NCBI GenBank assembly: GCA_006503535.1
Contig: QYRS01000005.1
Location: forward strand, 1,364,001-1,428,000
Origin: Arthrinium phaeospermum
Taxonomy: Eukaryota; Ascomycota; Sordariomycetes; Amphisphaeriales; Apiosporaceae
DNA: 64,000 nt
Direction of reading: 5' to 3'
Below, in pieces: positions 47,455-58,737 of this stretch (position 1 is its first letter; the number at the start of each line of letters is the position of its first letter). The position numbers and the translations under genes are program-made. A model generated the notes under the pieces. The model saw only the letters and a list, made by a program, of their open reading frames with translations, was not told where the DNA came from and did not search any database.

Positions 47455-50400
47455 GCTTATTCGAGTTAGTTATCGATCCCTATTAATAAAAATATATAAA
47501 TATATAATTTTAATTTATTTAGTATATTTTATATATAAATTTATAAATATTATAATCATATTACAGGGTAACGAATTTAATAAATTTAATTAATATTAAG
47601 ATTTCGTACGTTATCGGCTATATTATAATATATTATTATATTTATTTTTTCGTATTTTAAATATTTAAATAAATAATTAATAAGTATTTATCGATTAAAT
47701 AATATATTATTAATTTTATCGGCGCTATTTTATTAATAAAAAAGTATTTAAATATTATATTAATTTTAACGTAACCGGTATAAAGTTATAAATAATTAAT
47801 TTATTTATTAAATCGATTAAATTTAATAAAAAAATTAATTAAAAAGTATTAAATTATATTATTAAAATAATTAAAATCGATAAAATATTTTAAATTATTA
47901 AAAATTTATTAAAATTATTAAAAATATGCGTATTTTAATAAACATTAATTAGAAATAAATCGATTTATTAGTTTTTTTATTAAACACGTTAAATAAAGTT
48001 TATTAATATTTTTTAAAAAGAAATATTTAAATTTAATATTTTATTAATAAAATTAAATAAATCAAATCGTATTATATTAATAATATTTAACCGATTTAAA
48101 TTAATTATTAATTAATTTAATATTAATCGTTAATTAATTAATTAAAAAGATTAAATAACGCGTTTTTTTTTATAATATAATTAATTAAAATATTAATTAA
48201 TTTTTATTATAATTTCACGATAAATAATAAATATTAAATCGGTTTAAATTATATCGACGTTATATTTATAAATAAACGTTAAATAAAAAATATAATATTT
48301 AATAAATAACCGCTATATTTATTTTTATTATTATTTAATATTTAAATTTTTAAAAATTTTTTACGCTTTATTATTATTATATATTATTAATTAATTAAAA
48401 TAATAAAAAAGCGTAAAAATATTATAAATTAATTAAATATAAATTTATTATTATTAAAATATTTTATTTAAAAGTATTTATAAAATAATCAGTAACGTTT
48501 ATAAAAAAAATAAAAGTAACGAAAGTTATTAATATTATAATTATAAAATAAATTAACGTTTTTATAATCGTATTTATAAATTTCGTTTAATTAAATATTA
48601 ATAAATTTTTATAAATTAATTAATAAAATTTTTAATATTTTTAATTAATAAATAATATTATAATATTATTAAAAGAAATAAGTTATTTATTTATAATTAT
48701 TATTTATTAATTATTTATTTATAATAACAATAAATTATTTAATCGTATTAAATAAAAAAAATTAATATAAATTTTTTTTATATTATAAAATTTAATATTA
48801 TTATAAAAGTTTTTTAAAAATAATATTATTATTATTTATAAGAGTATTAAAATATTGAATTTAATAAAAATTAATTAAAAAATAGTTTAATTTTATATTA
48901 TAATATAAATTTAAATTTAAATAAATTTAAATTAATATTATAATATAAGTTTTTAATTAAAATATTATATTAAAATTGTTATTTTTATTATTATTAATTA
49001 TATTATAATATAGCGATTATAAATATAAATAAGAATTTTAATATTTTAAAATAAAATTTTTAATTTAATAATATATATTAATAATATAATAATATTTTAT
49101 AATATTAATCGATAAAATAATAAATTTATTTATTATATAATATTTATTATTTAAGTTTATTAATTAATTTATTATATAAAAAATTACGATATTTATTATA
49201 TTTATTATTAAAAGGAATAGCGTTAATAACGCGTTAAATATAACCGGTAATTTTATCGGCGTTTTTATTTAAATATATCGCGTTAAAGGTATATTTTTAA
49301 ATTAATATAAATTCTTTTTCGATTATATTACAATTAATTATACGTTTTTAATAAAATTAGTATTATAAATTACGTATTAACGTTTTTAAAATAATAATAT
49401 AATTACGAAACGTTTTTTATTTAATTACGTTATTATTATTAATAATAAAAATTAAATTAAATTTAAAGATATATTTTTTAATATTTTTTAAATAAATTTC
49501 TATTAAAAAGATAATTAAAAATTTTATTAAAAAGAATTTAAAAAGTAATTAATTATTAATAAAATTATAAATTATTAATATAAATATTTATTATTTTAAA
49601 TTATTAATATTATATATTAAATTAATTAAAATAATCGAATTATAATTAACGAAATATTTAAAAAAGTAACGTAATATAAAATATAAATTATAATATATTT
49701 TTATAACGTTTTTATTATTTTTATAATTAACGCGTATACGATTAATAATATATTATTAATTAACGTAATAAAAATATATATTAAAAAGTTAATTAAATTT
49801 ATTATCGCGATAAGAAATATAATTTATATTATCGATATATTTATTATATTTTTTATTTAAACGCATATTATATTACGATTTATTATAATAAAATTAATTA
49901 AATTAATCGATAAAGCGTATAATTAAAAAGTTTAATTTTTTATTAACGCGTAAAAAACGTCGCCGATTTTTAATATATAATCAAAAACGATATAATTAAT
50001 AATAATATTTTTTAACGATCGATTAAATTTATTATAATTATAATTATTAAATATATAATTATATTTATATCGAAATATATAATAATAATTTAATTAAAAT
50101 TTAATTAAAATTAAATTTTTTTATATAAATTAAGTATATTAAAATAATTATTCGCGAAAGTTTTTTAAATATATTATTATTAATATCGTATATAAAAATA
50201 ATTTTAAATTAGTATCGATAATTTATTAAAGTTTAAAAGGTTTTTTAACGATTATTTATTATAAAAAGAATATATTTTCGCGATTATTTTAATTTAAAAC
50301 CGTTTCGATATATAATATATCGATAAATAATAATTTAATATAATTAATTAATTATTAAAATTAAATTAATATATTTATATATTAAATATTAAAAAAAAGT

Positions 50401-51023
50401 TTATAAATAACTTTTTATTAATTAATCGATAAATTTATCGATTTATTACGTTTAAATTATTTAATAATATATTATCGGTTAAATATTTATTTAAATATAA
50501 AATTAAAATAATATATAAATTAAATTAATAAAAAAAGTAATTATTAAATTATTATTAAAAAGAATACCGTATAAAAATTAATAAAATATATTTAAATTAA
50601 TCGAACTTATTAAAATAATACGATTATAATTAAAATCGTTAAAAATTAATATAATTAATTAAAAAAGTTTTATTTTAATATAAAATAAATTAAAAACGGT
50701 TATTTTAATAAATATTAATTAATTTATTATTATTAACGTTATTAAATAATAAAATTAATAATTTTAATATAATTAATAATTTAAATAATTTTAAATTAAA
50801 AATCGATAAATTAATATATTTAAATAGAATTTATTATTTAATACTAAATTTTACGATTACGATAATAAAAATAACTATTTTTAAAATTTTATAATATTTA
50901 TCGATATCGATTAATAATAATAATAAATAAATTTAAAGTATTTTCTAAAACGATTTTATAAATATATTTTATAAAAAGGTATCGCTATCGAAATTTGGTC
51001 TATACTAAAGTTAATAGGGGTTA

Positions 51024-51044
51024 TTAATTAGGTCAGAATAACCG
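51024..51044 (-). repeat. Right terminal inverted repeat
   Basis: Read on the minus strand it is CGGTTATTCT-G-ACCTAATTAA, matching the left end at 20 of 21 positions. Confidence 0.85.
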
Positions 51045-51057
51045 TCGCCGGCGGGCA

Positions 51058-54000
51058 AACGATACTTCGGGCAACCATAATATTTGTTGGCTACCACTTC
51101 CTTGTAGTACGCCTGGCACTTCCAGGTTGCGTCGGAGAAAAGGTCAACGAGTCGAGCCGGGTCGGGTCGAGTCAAGAGAACTAGAGAAGGAGGGAGGGAG
51201 GGAGGTAGGCACTGTGTCTGTGTGCTGCTGTATGTGCGCCGCGGGTGTGTGTTGGAAATCCCACGATGCTCGATTCTGACCACCCACCGCGAGCAGGTAC
51301 CAAATGGGCTTGGAGGCGCCGAAGCGACATGGGGGGTTGGCATGCATATCCAAGTCGTTTCAGCTTTTGAAGAACGGAGTGAGAAATTATATATTGTAGA
51401 TGCAGCGTGTCTCTTTAACCTTGTTTACGCCATGCAGGTGCCTGTTAGTGCTTGGGTCGGCTCGAGGTTGATGTCAAATCCAGCATGGGATGGCATGTCA
51501 TCCCATCTTCTTTGAAGGTTGGTGGGTTGGTGGGTTGGTGGGGGAGAGGTACCGTACCGACCGAGAACTGGAGCCTTGAATTGACAGTCCGATCCTCAAC
51601 GAGCTTGCTTGGCTGGCTCTGACCCAACCTTACCGCAAATGGCACACTATGGCGCACTGAGCCGTGAGATCGGAGCCGAGGCGCCCCATCATCGTGTGCG
51701 ACCTGTCCGTCGGCGTTCATCCCCATTGGGGAGTTTGGGTCCTTTTCCCTTGGAGCGGGGGGTCGCATCCCTGTAGAACGAACGGTCCGCCGCCATGTCT
51801 TGTACTCGCCGGTAAGGATGATCTGACGGGGACAATTGATGGTAACCAGGTACGTTAGTAGGCTACATACTTACCGTACCTCCCCAGCCGCCAACAAGAA
51901 TTGAATGAAGCTTTGCTCTGTCTAACAGACTTCTAGCCATACATAATATTAGGTAGGTAGGTATCCTATATTAGGTCGTCGGCCGTAACATGAAAGTCTT
52001 GTTCATTCGTCGCAGGTTGCATGTATGTACTATAGCCACGCAGTGAATAGAGCTCAGTGTTCTGGCCCTTTTCGCTTCCGCCCTGGGGGTTAACTTGATT
52101 CGGGGGACCACCTGCAAAGAACCATGTAAATCGGACATGTCGTGTTACACGGAGTCCAGCTCAGTCCATATATGCCCTGATGCCCTGAGAGGAACCCGGT
52201 CCCAATTATGCACTACGGAATCCATCACACCTATTATTGATGTTATGGTAATTATTGCTAATATTGAACGACAGTTAGACGAGACATCCATGCTAAAAAT
52301 GGCATCACGACATAGGGTACGTGAGTGGGTAGGCTCCAAGACCAATATATCGAGCATACGTATTGATGAAGAGGGAAGGCATATCGGGTGCCAACCCGAG
52401 TGCAATTGCCTCCTTGTTGCTGCCCATGCCCATCGTGAGAGAGAGGGAAGAAAAAAAACAGAATGCGAGGTTCTGGTCAAGGGCCGAACAAGCGATGCGA
52501 TGCAATAGTTGCGGTTGATGAGTTTCCGGACTATATTAAAGTACGCTATCCATCAATGTCTTAGAGAAGCAGCCACCGCCGTTACAGAAGCTTGCCATTA
52601 GCTAATCAATAATGACCCGTTGTAAATATCTCTTTCGCGAAGCTCATTGCCGCAAGTCGGAGCTTCGCCGAAAATGGGTGTCGAGGGCGATCGATATACG
52701 TTTATCTCGACTTCCGCATGGAAACCCAAAGGGCAATTGCAATATCGAGAGATGCCTCTCTTTTGCCCGTCGTATTATCGTATTACAGGGCAGTGGAAAA
52801 CCCCCCCTCGTCAAAAGCTGCCAGAACCAGCTAGAGCTAGAGCTGCTCGGCCACTATTTGCCTAGACCGGTCCTCTTCTTGGCTAGTCCTGGCCTCTTCA
52901 CTACTGGGGATACAATTTCAGATAGACAACCACTTGACACCGACTCTTCAGCGATGCCCACGGCATTCCTGGATTAGCCGGCCTGCGCAGCCTCAATGAA
53001 ACTCATGGAATCCACAAATCAGGCGGTCGGTTGACGGAAAGAAAAAGCATTGTGCTCCCAGATTCCGATCGGATCAAGCCATCTCAGCTGCGTCGTACAA
53101 GAGGAAGAAGGAAAGGAAGCCGCCCGTTGCTGATGACATGTTAAAGACCATCAGAATGTCAGCCGCATCCGAATTGCACTTTCTAGTAGGTATCGTGAGA
53201 TTCCCTGGACCTGGCATGCTTCCATTGGGACGGGGTACAGCGTGCGTGAGGGGGCGGGCTCTGAGTAAAAGCAAAGCGTAAGCAGTGCAGGCATATCATC
53301 CATGTCCATACCTGTATGTGTATTGCGGAATTACCCGTCGGTCAATATTGGACACATTAATGATGCTCAGCCAGCAACTCCCCAATTGCCAATATAGCTA
53401 CTTCTGATACTAGATTCAAGTTTGCTCGCTAGCATAGGGCGATTATGAGCGGGCGCCCTTAAGCGAAAAAAGAAAAGTGAGAAAATGGAAAGAAGAAATG
53501 AAATGAAACGAGAAACCACCAAATTTAGGCGTGTACTGTGTTTTCCTGAACTTCAGCCTCTAGCCTTTGCTCACCTAGAAATGGATCTGGAGAAATCAAG
53601 CAGCGAGTTCCCAAGACCGATAGTATACGCCACGGCATAGACTCTTTCTTTGCCAATCGAGGTCCTGCCCGGCTGCAGCAGAGAAGCTCCAGGGCCTGGG
53701 GTAAAAGCCAGGGTACGGATGTCGAAGCGAAGCTGCCCGCAGTGATGTGTGTGGGCTTTTCGCAGTGACTGCATACTAGACTCGACTATGACCCTGAAGT
53801 TGACGCAGCCCGACTGCGTATATTCTCCCTCCTACTCCGTACAGCCATTGGAGATGCAAGCAGGTAAGCTGCAGCCCGAGATCGAAGAGGCATGGTTGGC
53901 AGATCAGATCCGGAAGCTCGCAATCGGCTGCAGGTGGCTAGAAGTATTCGTAGGTGGTGAGTACAGTCGCATAGGTAAGCAGCGAGAAACACGAAGCGAG

Positions 54001-57000
54001 CTGGAACAATTCCAGACATGAACAGAGGAGAGCCTCGCCGTTTGGTGGCCGATTCACCCACGAGATCGCATCACATTGCATCGCGTCGATCAAGCCCAAT
54101 CCTGGTAGCAGGTAGATCGCTGCCGACAGCCAAGCGGAATGTGGGATCCCAGCCGCAAGAGAGACATGGCATAGCATCGCATGGCACCCACTTGGACGGG
54201 ACGAGAGACCCCAAGCTAAATCGCGGAGCTGAAAGAACTAGTCCGGTCTTCCTCCAGGCAGTCCAATGGTGACTGCTCCGCCAAGACAATAAAAAGAAGA
54301 ATCGCAGGGGGGAAGAAAGAAGGAAAAGAAACCAATTATCTCTGCACTCTCTTCTCTTGCCAGGATTGGCCCCAAATTTGCAGGGTGCTTGCTGCTTTGC
54401 TCAAGTCTGGTCGGGATACAATGATTATGTAGGTGATGTACTGACCGACGGTCCTAATTGACACCTCTTCTGCGTGATTTTAACATTCTGTCATCTGAAT
54501 TATTGCAAAGTAAGACTAGGAGCATTAGGAAAAGGAACCAGGCAGCCTGGAGTTTCTTCACGGCTATGTATGCTGACGAGGTCAATTCGCCTAGCCCATG
54601 GTTTGATCAATTATGGGCCAGCTCGAACCTACTTCTGTAGCCTATTCCATGGGTCAAGGACCGTGCGTCTGGATGTTTCCTCCCTCCAGAACTCCCTCCC
54701 CCTCAACTCTTCAGGGCCCCCTTCTCGTCCCCTGCCCTTGTCTTGCCTGCACCTGAGAAGGATAAACCCCCCTGCCACCAAAGTGCAAATCCGCTGGAGT
54801 GACCCCCATGCCAGCTAACTTGGCGCTAGGGCAGGGGGGGGGGGGGGGGGTTGACGAGGGAAAGATATCCTGGCTGGAGCCGAACAGAACCCCCATCGAA
54901 CACACACGTAAACGCAGTACCTCGCGCCAGGTATCCTTTTAGCCCCGAGAGATTACGTCCTCGTGTCCCAGATCCCTTGTCAAGCTGCCATTACTTATCG
55001 CTCATAATAAGTAAGCGCTGGCCAGGGACTACCTACGACTAACCTACGATGTCAGACCCATGGGGAGCGAAGGACTACGCCTGTGGAATAACCGATCATT
55101 CCGTCTTATGTGACAGGTCTCGGTCTCAGCTTGCTGTTTCTATTATTACCTTGGCCCGACTGGAGTGAGTGGGCTGGGCCAGCCTGCGAGATTGATTGCT
55201 GCTGCTGCTGCTGGGGGGTGCTCTCGTCTCGCTCTCTGCTCACTCACTAGTTGCTGGAGCGCAAGCCTACATCATATCATTCCCACTAAGTCGGACGTTG
55301 TCAGTGTGTCAGTCACGTAAAAAATAAAATAAAATAAAGGTTGCAACAATGGGTGTGCATTAAGCAATCCCGGAATCTTGGGTGCATGGTGGACATGGGA
55401 GGGTCGCCAAGACCAGGGTTCTAGCCTCCTCTCTCTCCAGTCCGGCCTACTAGCATGTAGTAGTACGCTGCGACTGCCCCTACTTTCTACTTGCTACATG
55501 CTACTTGCGACTTGCGACTTGCGACTGTCGCTCTTGCTTTGCTCTGACATGATCCGCTGTTCACCTACCTAGTCGCTACCTAGTACCTAGCGAGCTGCCT
55601 CTGCCTCTGCCTCTACCTCCGCCTCTCTGCCTGCCCGTTCCTCGGTCTCCTCTGTATCGGAGGCAAGACATAAACTCTCAGACTCCTGCCACTAGGAGCA
55701 GTCCCCCATTTTGTCGTCACCGGGGATAGATCCCGTCGCCCTTCATCTAGATCAGCTCCAGATGTGCCACGCTACGTGACTAACTGCCAGGTCTCATAAC
55801 TTGTCCAATCCGTGAGTTCTGGTTGTTATAAGCCGTAGCCATTGCGACCTGCAGCCCGGCTGAGGCCTACCTAGCATACCTACTTTACATACCTAGCCTG
55901 CACTCTGACCCCTACCGGCACTTGTGTTCAGCTGGCCCTGCACCATCATAAAATACCTGGCTGCTTAACACGACCTGGCACGCCACCACTCCTCGGTCCC
56001 TCAGAGAAACTTCGCCTGGTCCCTCGTCCGTCATTTTTTGGCCTACGTGCTTGAAACCCGGGAGCAACCTCCCCAAACCAACTAATAGAGGCTACGAACC
56101 TACACATGAAAAAGGGGAAGACGACAACAAGGGGGATCAGAGTTTCCTGCACAGTACCGAGCAGATACCTGGCCGCGCAGTAACTGGCTCAGGGGACCAA
56201 GTTGTCATGGTCAGGTCTCGAACGCCCAGTCCGGCAACCATTTCAGCCCAGCTCAGCTAGACTGAGCCCGAGTGAACTACTTTAGTCTGGAGACCAGGTC
56301 ATCCAAAGTCGAAAGGAGAGAGAGATCCCGCCCTAGGGATCCAAAGTAGCGTGTTAGTGTACCTACTACTACCCCCCCAGCCCAAGAGCGAAAGGTAGCC
56401 ACAAGAGCCAGCCGACAGAAGCAAGTTGCAAAAAGAGGCGTGCAGTACCACAGATACGACCAGGGTCCCAGCTGCTACTACCCAAAGAAGACCCTTTGAC
56501 ATATAATCTCGACGACAGGCGCCTCCCGGCGCCATCTTGGGTGATCGACGTCTCCACCGAACACCTCCCACCAACTTACCTTAAAGCTCGTGAACCCACC
56601 AGCAAGGCCAACCTCCATCTGGGGATTCCAGCATCTGCATACCTAACCTGTCCTTACCTACACAGCACTTCCGCATTAGCACTTCTCTTTCACCTTGGCT
56701 GTTTTTGCCGTCAAGCCATAGCCAGCAGTGGTTGCCGCAACGGCCAGCCCCCATTTCCGTGACGACAACACAACCACCACCACAACATTAACAGCGCCCC
56801 AGCCCACGTCTACGTGCTCCCCAGATCAGATCAGATTCCCAGAAGGAAATCGAGAAGGAAAGCGACGGCCAGAAACATCCTTTCCTAACCAAACCCCAAA
56901 AGCAAACCTCTCGTCGACCGACTGACTGGTGGGTGACCGGTCCTTCTTGTGGGGCCCCAACCTCGAACAATCACCTCCAAGCTCTGGCATCACCGTGGTT

Positions 57001-57554
57001 ACTCTACTCCTTTGGATAGCGCCTTCCCGTATGCATCACGAATCTACCTGGATTTGCTTGTCGACACCCACGCTTCCTTCCCGGGCGTAGCCATCCTGGA
57101 AACAAATTTGACTTGCCCCCGCATATCCTCACCCGGGTCACAGAGCGACGTAGTCAACCGAAGCAACCGATTATTGTCTTGGAGTGTGAGAGAAAGTGTT
57201 CTGGCGACAAAGGTGCCTCGAGCCTTCCACAAAAAGACTCGGATAACAGCCAGGTACGACCTTGAGTCGAGCCTTCTTTCCCCTTCGGGATCCTCACGGG
57301 AGAATGGAAATCGCAAGCTTTACCTCTCGTAGACCAGCTGCTGGAGGTTTGCCTCAGTTCCATCTTCCTCCGCCGAATTCGCAGGTGGATGTTCAAGTTC
57401 CCAGTATGGTCTCTCCCGCTTTTTTTTTTCTCTGTTTCTTGTTGAAGTCTTCGATGCCCAGCCCATATTCCCTCCGCCACCACACCTTATCACCTGCCAG
57501 AATTAGTTATCAAGTATCGTCGCCAACGACATTGTCTAGAAACCACCTCAAAAA
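51058..57554. other. Gene-poor region and probable long promoter/leader of flbC
   Basis: No gene can be supported from 51.06 to 56.5 kb; frames are short and overlap. Simple repeats include TTGGTGGG units at 51518-51545, a 17-base G run at 54834-54850, (GCT)n near 55199-55213 and TTGCGAC steps near 55505-55527. The final kilobase is pyrimidine-rich, contains small upstream ATGs, and probably carries the promoter and a long leader of the zinc-finger gene at 57555. Confidence 0.55.
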
Positions 57555-58737
57555 ATGGCTGAGAACAGGCGTCTAACATGGGGATCAGGAGTCACTGGGA
57601 CCGACGGCCTCAGCCCGCTCTCATCCAGTGTGCACAGTGGCAGCTCGCAGAGCTCACAGGCTGGCGGCATCCCGCCCTACAACAATAACCCCCAAGGAAA
57701 TTGGGCATTGACGCAAAATTCATCGTATACCTACAGCGCCCTGGGACAGAGCCAGCCGGGACTGATGCAATCGAGCTACAGCAGCCGGCAGCAGCTATAT
57801 TCACCCTCTGGGAACGCCTACGGCAACAGAAGCTCCCAGTCGCCTGCCACAGGAGACGGGCTTGTGGCGCCTCCATACGACAGCGTCGGGCCAACTTTCC
57901 CTTCAGCGGTCCCGGGAGGCGGGTCTGGTCACTCCTCGATGCTTTCGCAGCCCTCACACCACACGCCGATGCCAAACTCCATCCTCAGCTCCCAGACCGC
58001 CGCCTCTCAGGCACCAGCTTCGGCAGCTACAGCAACCACGGACACGTACTCTCGATCTTCGACGACATCCGGGTATTACGCGCCACCCTCGTCTACACCA
58101 CAACAGTCTTCGTACCCGCCTTTCTCGAATACCCATCATTCGCCCACGCAGTCGTCTCCCACCACCACAGGGGCTATTCCCAGGGGAATACCATCACTCA
58201 GCTCTCATTCTATGCACGCGCCGACGCAGTATCCCAGTCGTCACTATGGGGGATATGGAGCGCTGGCACCCCCGATGAATGGTGCTGTGCTCTCTAACAT
58301 GGGAAACCCAAATACCCCGCCGATGCTGGTCGGGGGCATAAACAGTACCATGGCACATGGCTTTCCGCCGCACATGGCACACCACCACATGTACTCTCAC
58401 CAGCCCGCGCATCAGGAACGACCTTTTAAGTGCGACGTATGCCCACAGTCTTTCAACAGGAACCATGACCTGAAACGCCACAAGCGAATTCATCTGGCCG
58501 TCAAACCTTTTCCCTGCGACCACTGCGACAAAAGCTTTTCGCGGAAAGACGCACTCAAGGTAATGATAGTCGCTTTCTATCTGTACTTTATTCCAACTAA
58601 CACAATGGCAGCGGCACACTCTGGTGAAAGGATGTGGTAACGGCAACGGCAAGAGTTCACCGACCGAGAACTCGTCCCCACACCGCGAAATGAAGCCAGA
58701 TCCTGATAGCCAGGACACCAAGGGAAAGATCATATAG
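57555..58737 (+). CDS. flbC: FlbC-like C2H2 zinc-finger transcription factor
   Basis: A nuclear regulator; in Aspergillus, FlbC promotes conidiation upstream of brlA. Exon 1 (57555-58559) encodes MAENRRLTWGSGVTGTDGLS, then about 270 residues rich in Ser, Gln, Pro, Tyr and His. Two fingers follow. Finger 1 is FKCDVCPQSFNRNHDLKRHK with RIH (C2H2). Finger 2 is FPCDHCDKSFSRKDALK, then after a 52-nt intron (58560-58611, GTAATG, ACTAAC branch, GGCAG) RHTLVKGC, which gives C2HC geometry. The tail is short and hydrophilic (GNGNGKSSPTENSSPHREMK, DTKGKII). The total is 376 aa, close to FlbC length, with the two fingers near the C-terminus as in that family. The frame is intact and the start AAAAAATGGC is good. 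Assignment to FlbC rests on finger sequence and layout; another two-finger factor of the same clade is possible. Confidence 0.88.

Larger units (their letters stand above)
47420..51057. mobile_element. RIP-saturated DNA transposon with terminal inverted repeats (hAT-like by target-site guess)
   Basis: A 3.6-kb block (47434-51044) of extreme AT content, by eye about 90%, with sharp edges against normal DNA. Both ends carry the same 21-bp sequence in inverted orientation: CGGTTATTCT, then A (left, 47434-47454) or G (right, 51024-51044), then ACCTAATTAA. A second inverted block (CCCTATTAA) lies just inside each end at 47478-47486 and 51011-51019. An 8-bp direct repeat GGCGGGCA flanks the whole at 47420-47427 and 51050-51057, possibly a target-site duplication. 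An 8-bp duplication and a left end reading CAGGG would fit hAT elements, but that is inference. No open frame above 60 codons survives. Nearly all remaining C and G bases lie in CpG. Size, inverted ends and damage pattern fit a full-length class II element destroyed by repeat-induced point mutation. Confidence 0.85.

Noticed and set aside
47434..51044. AT-rich block as a nuclear insertion of mitochondrial DNA or a centromere fragment
   Set aside because: The inverted ends mark a transposon. CpG is retained rather than depleted, and there are no traces of mitochondrial genes. At 3.6 kb it is too short for a fungal centromere of this type.
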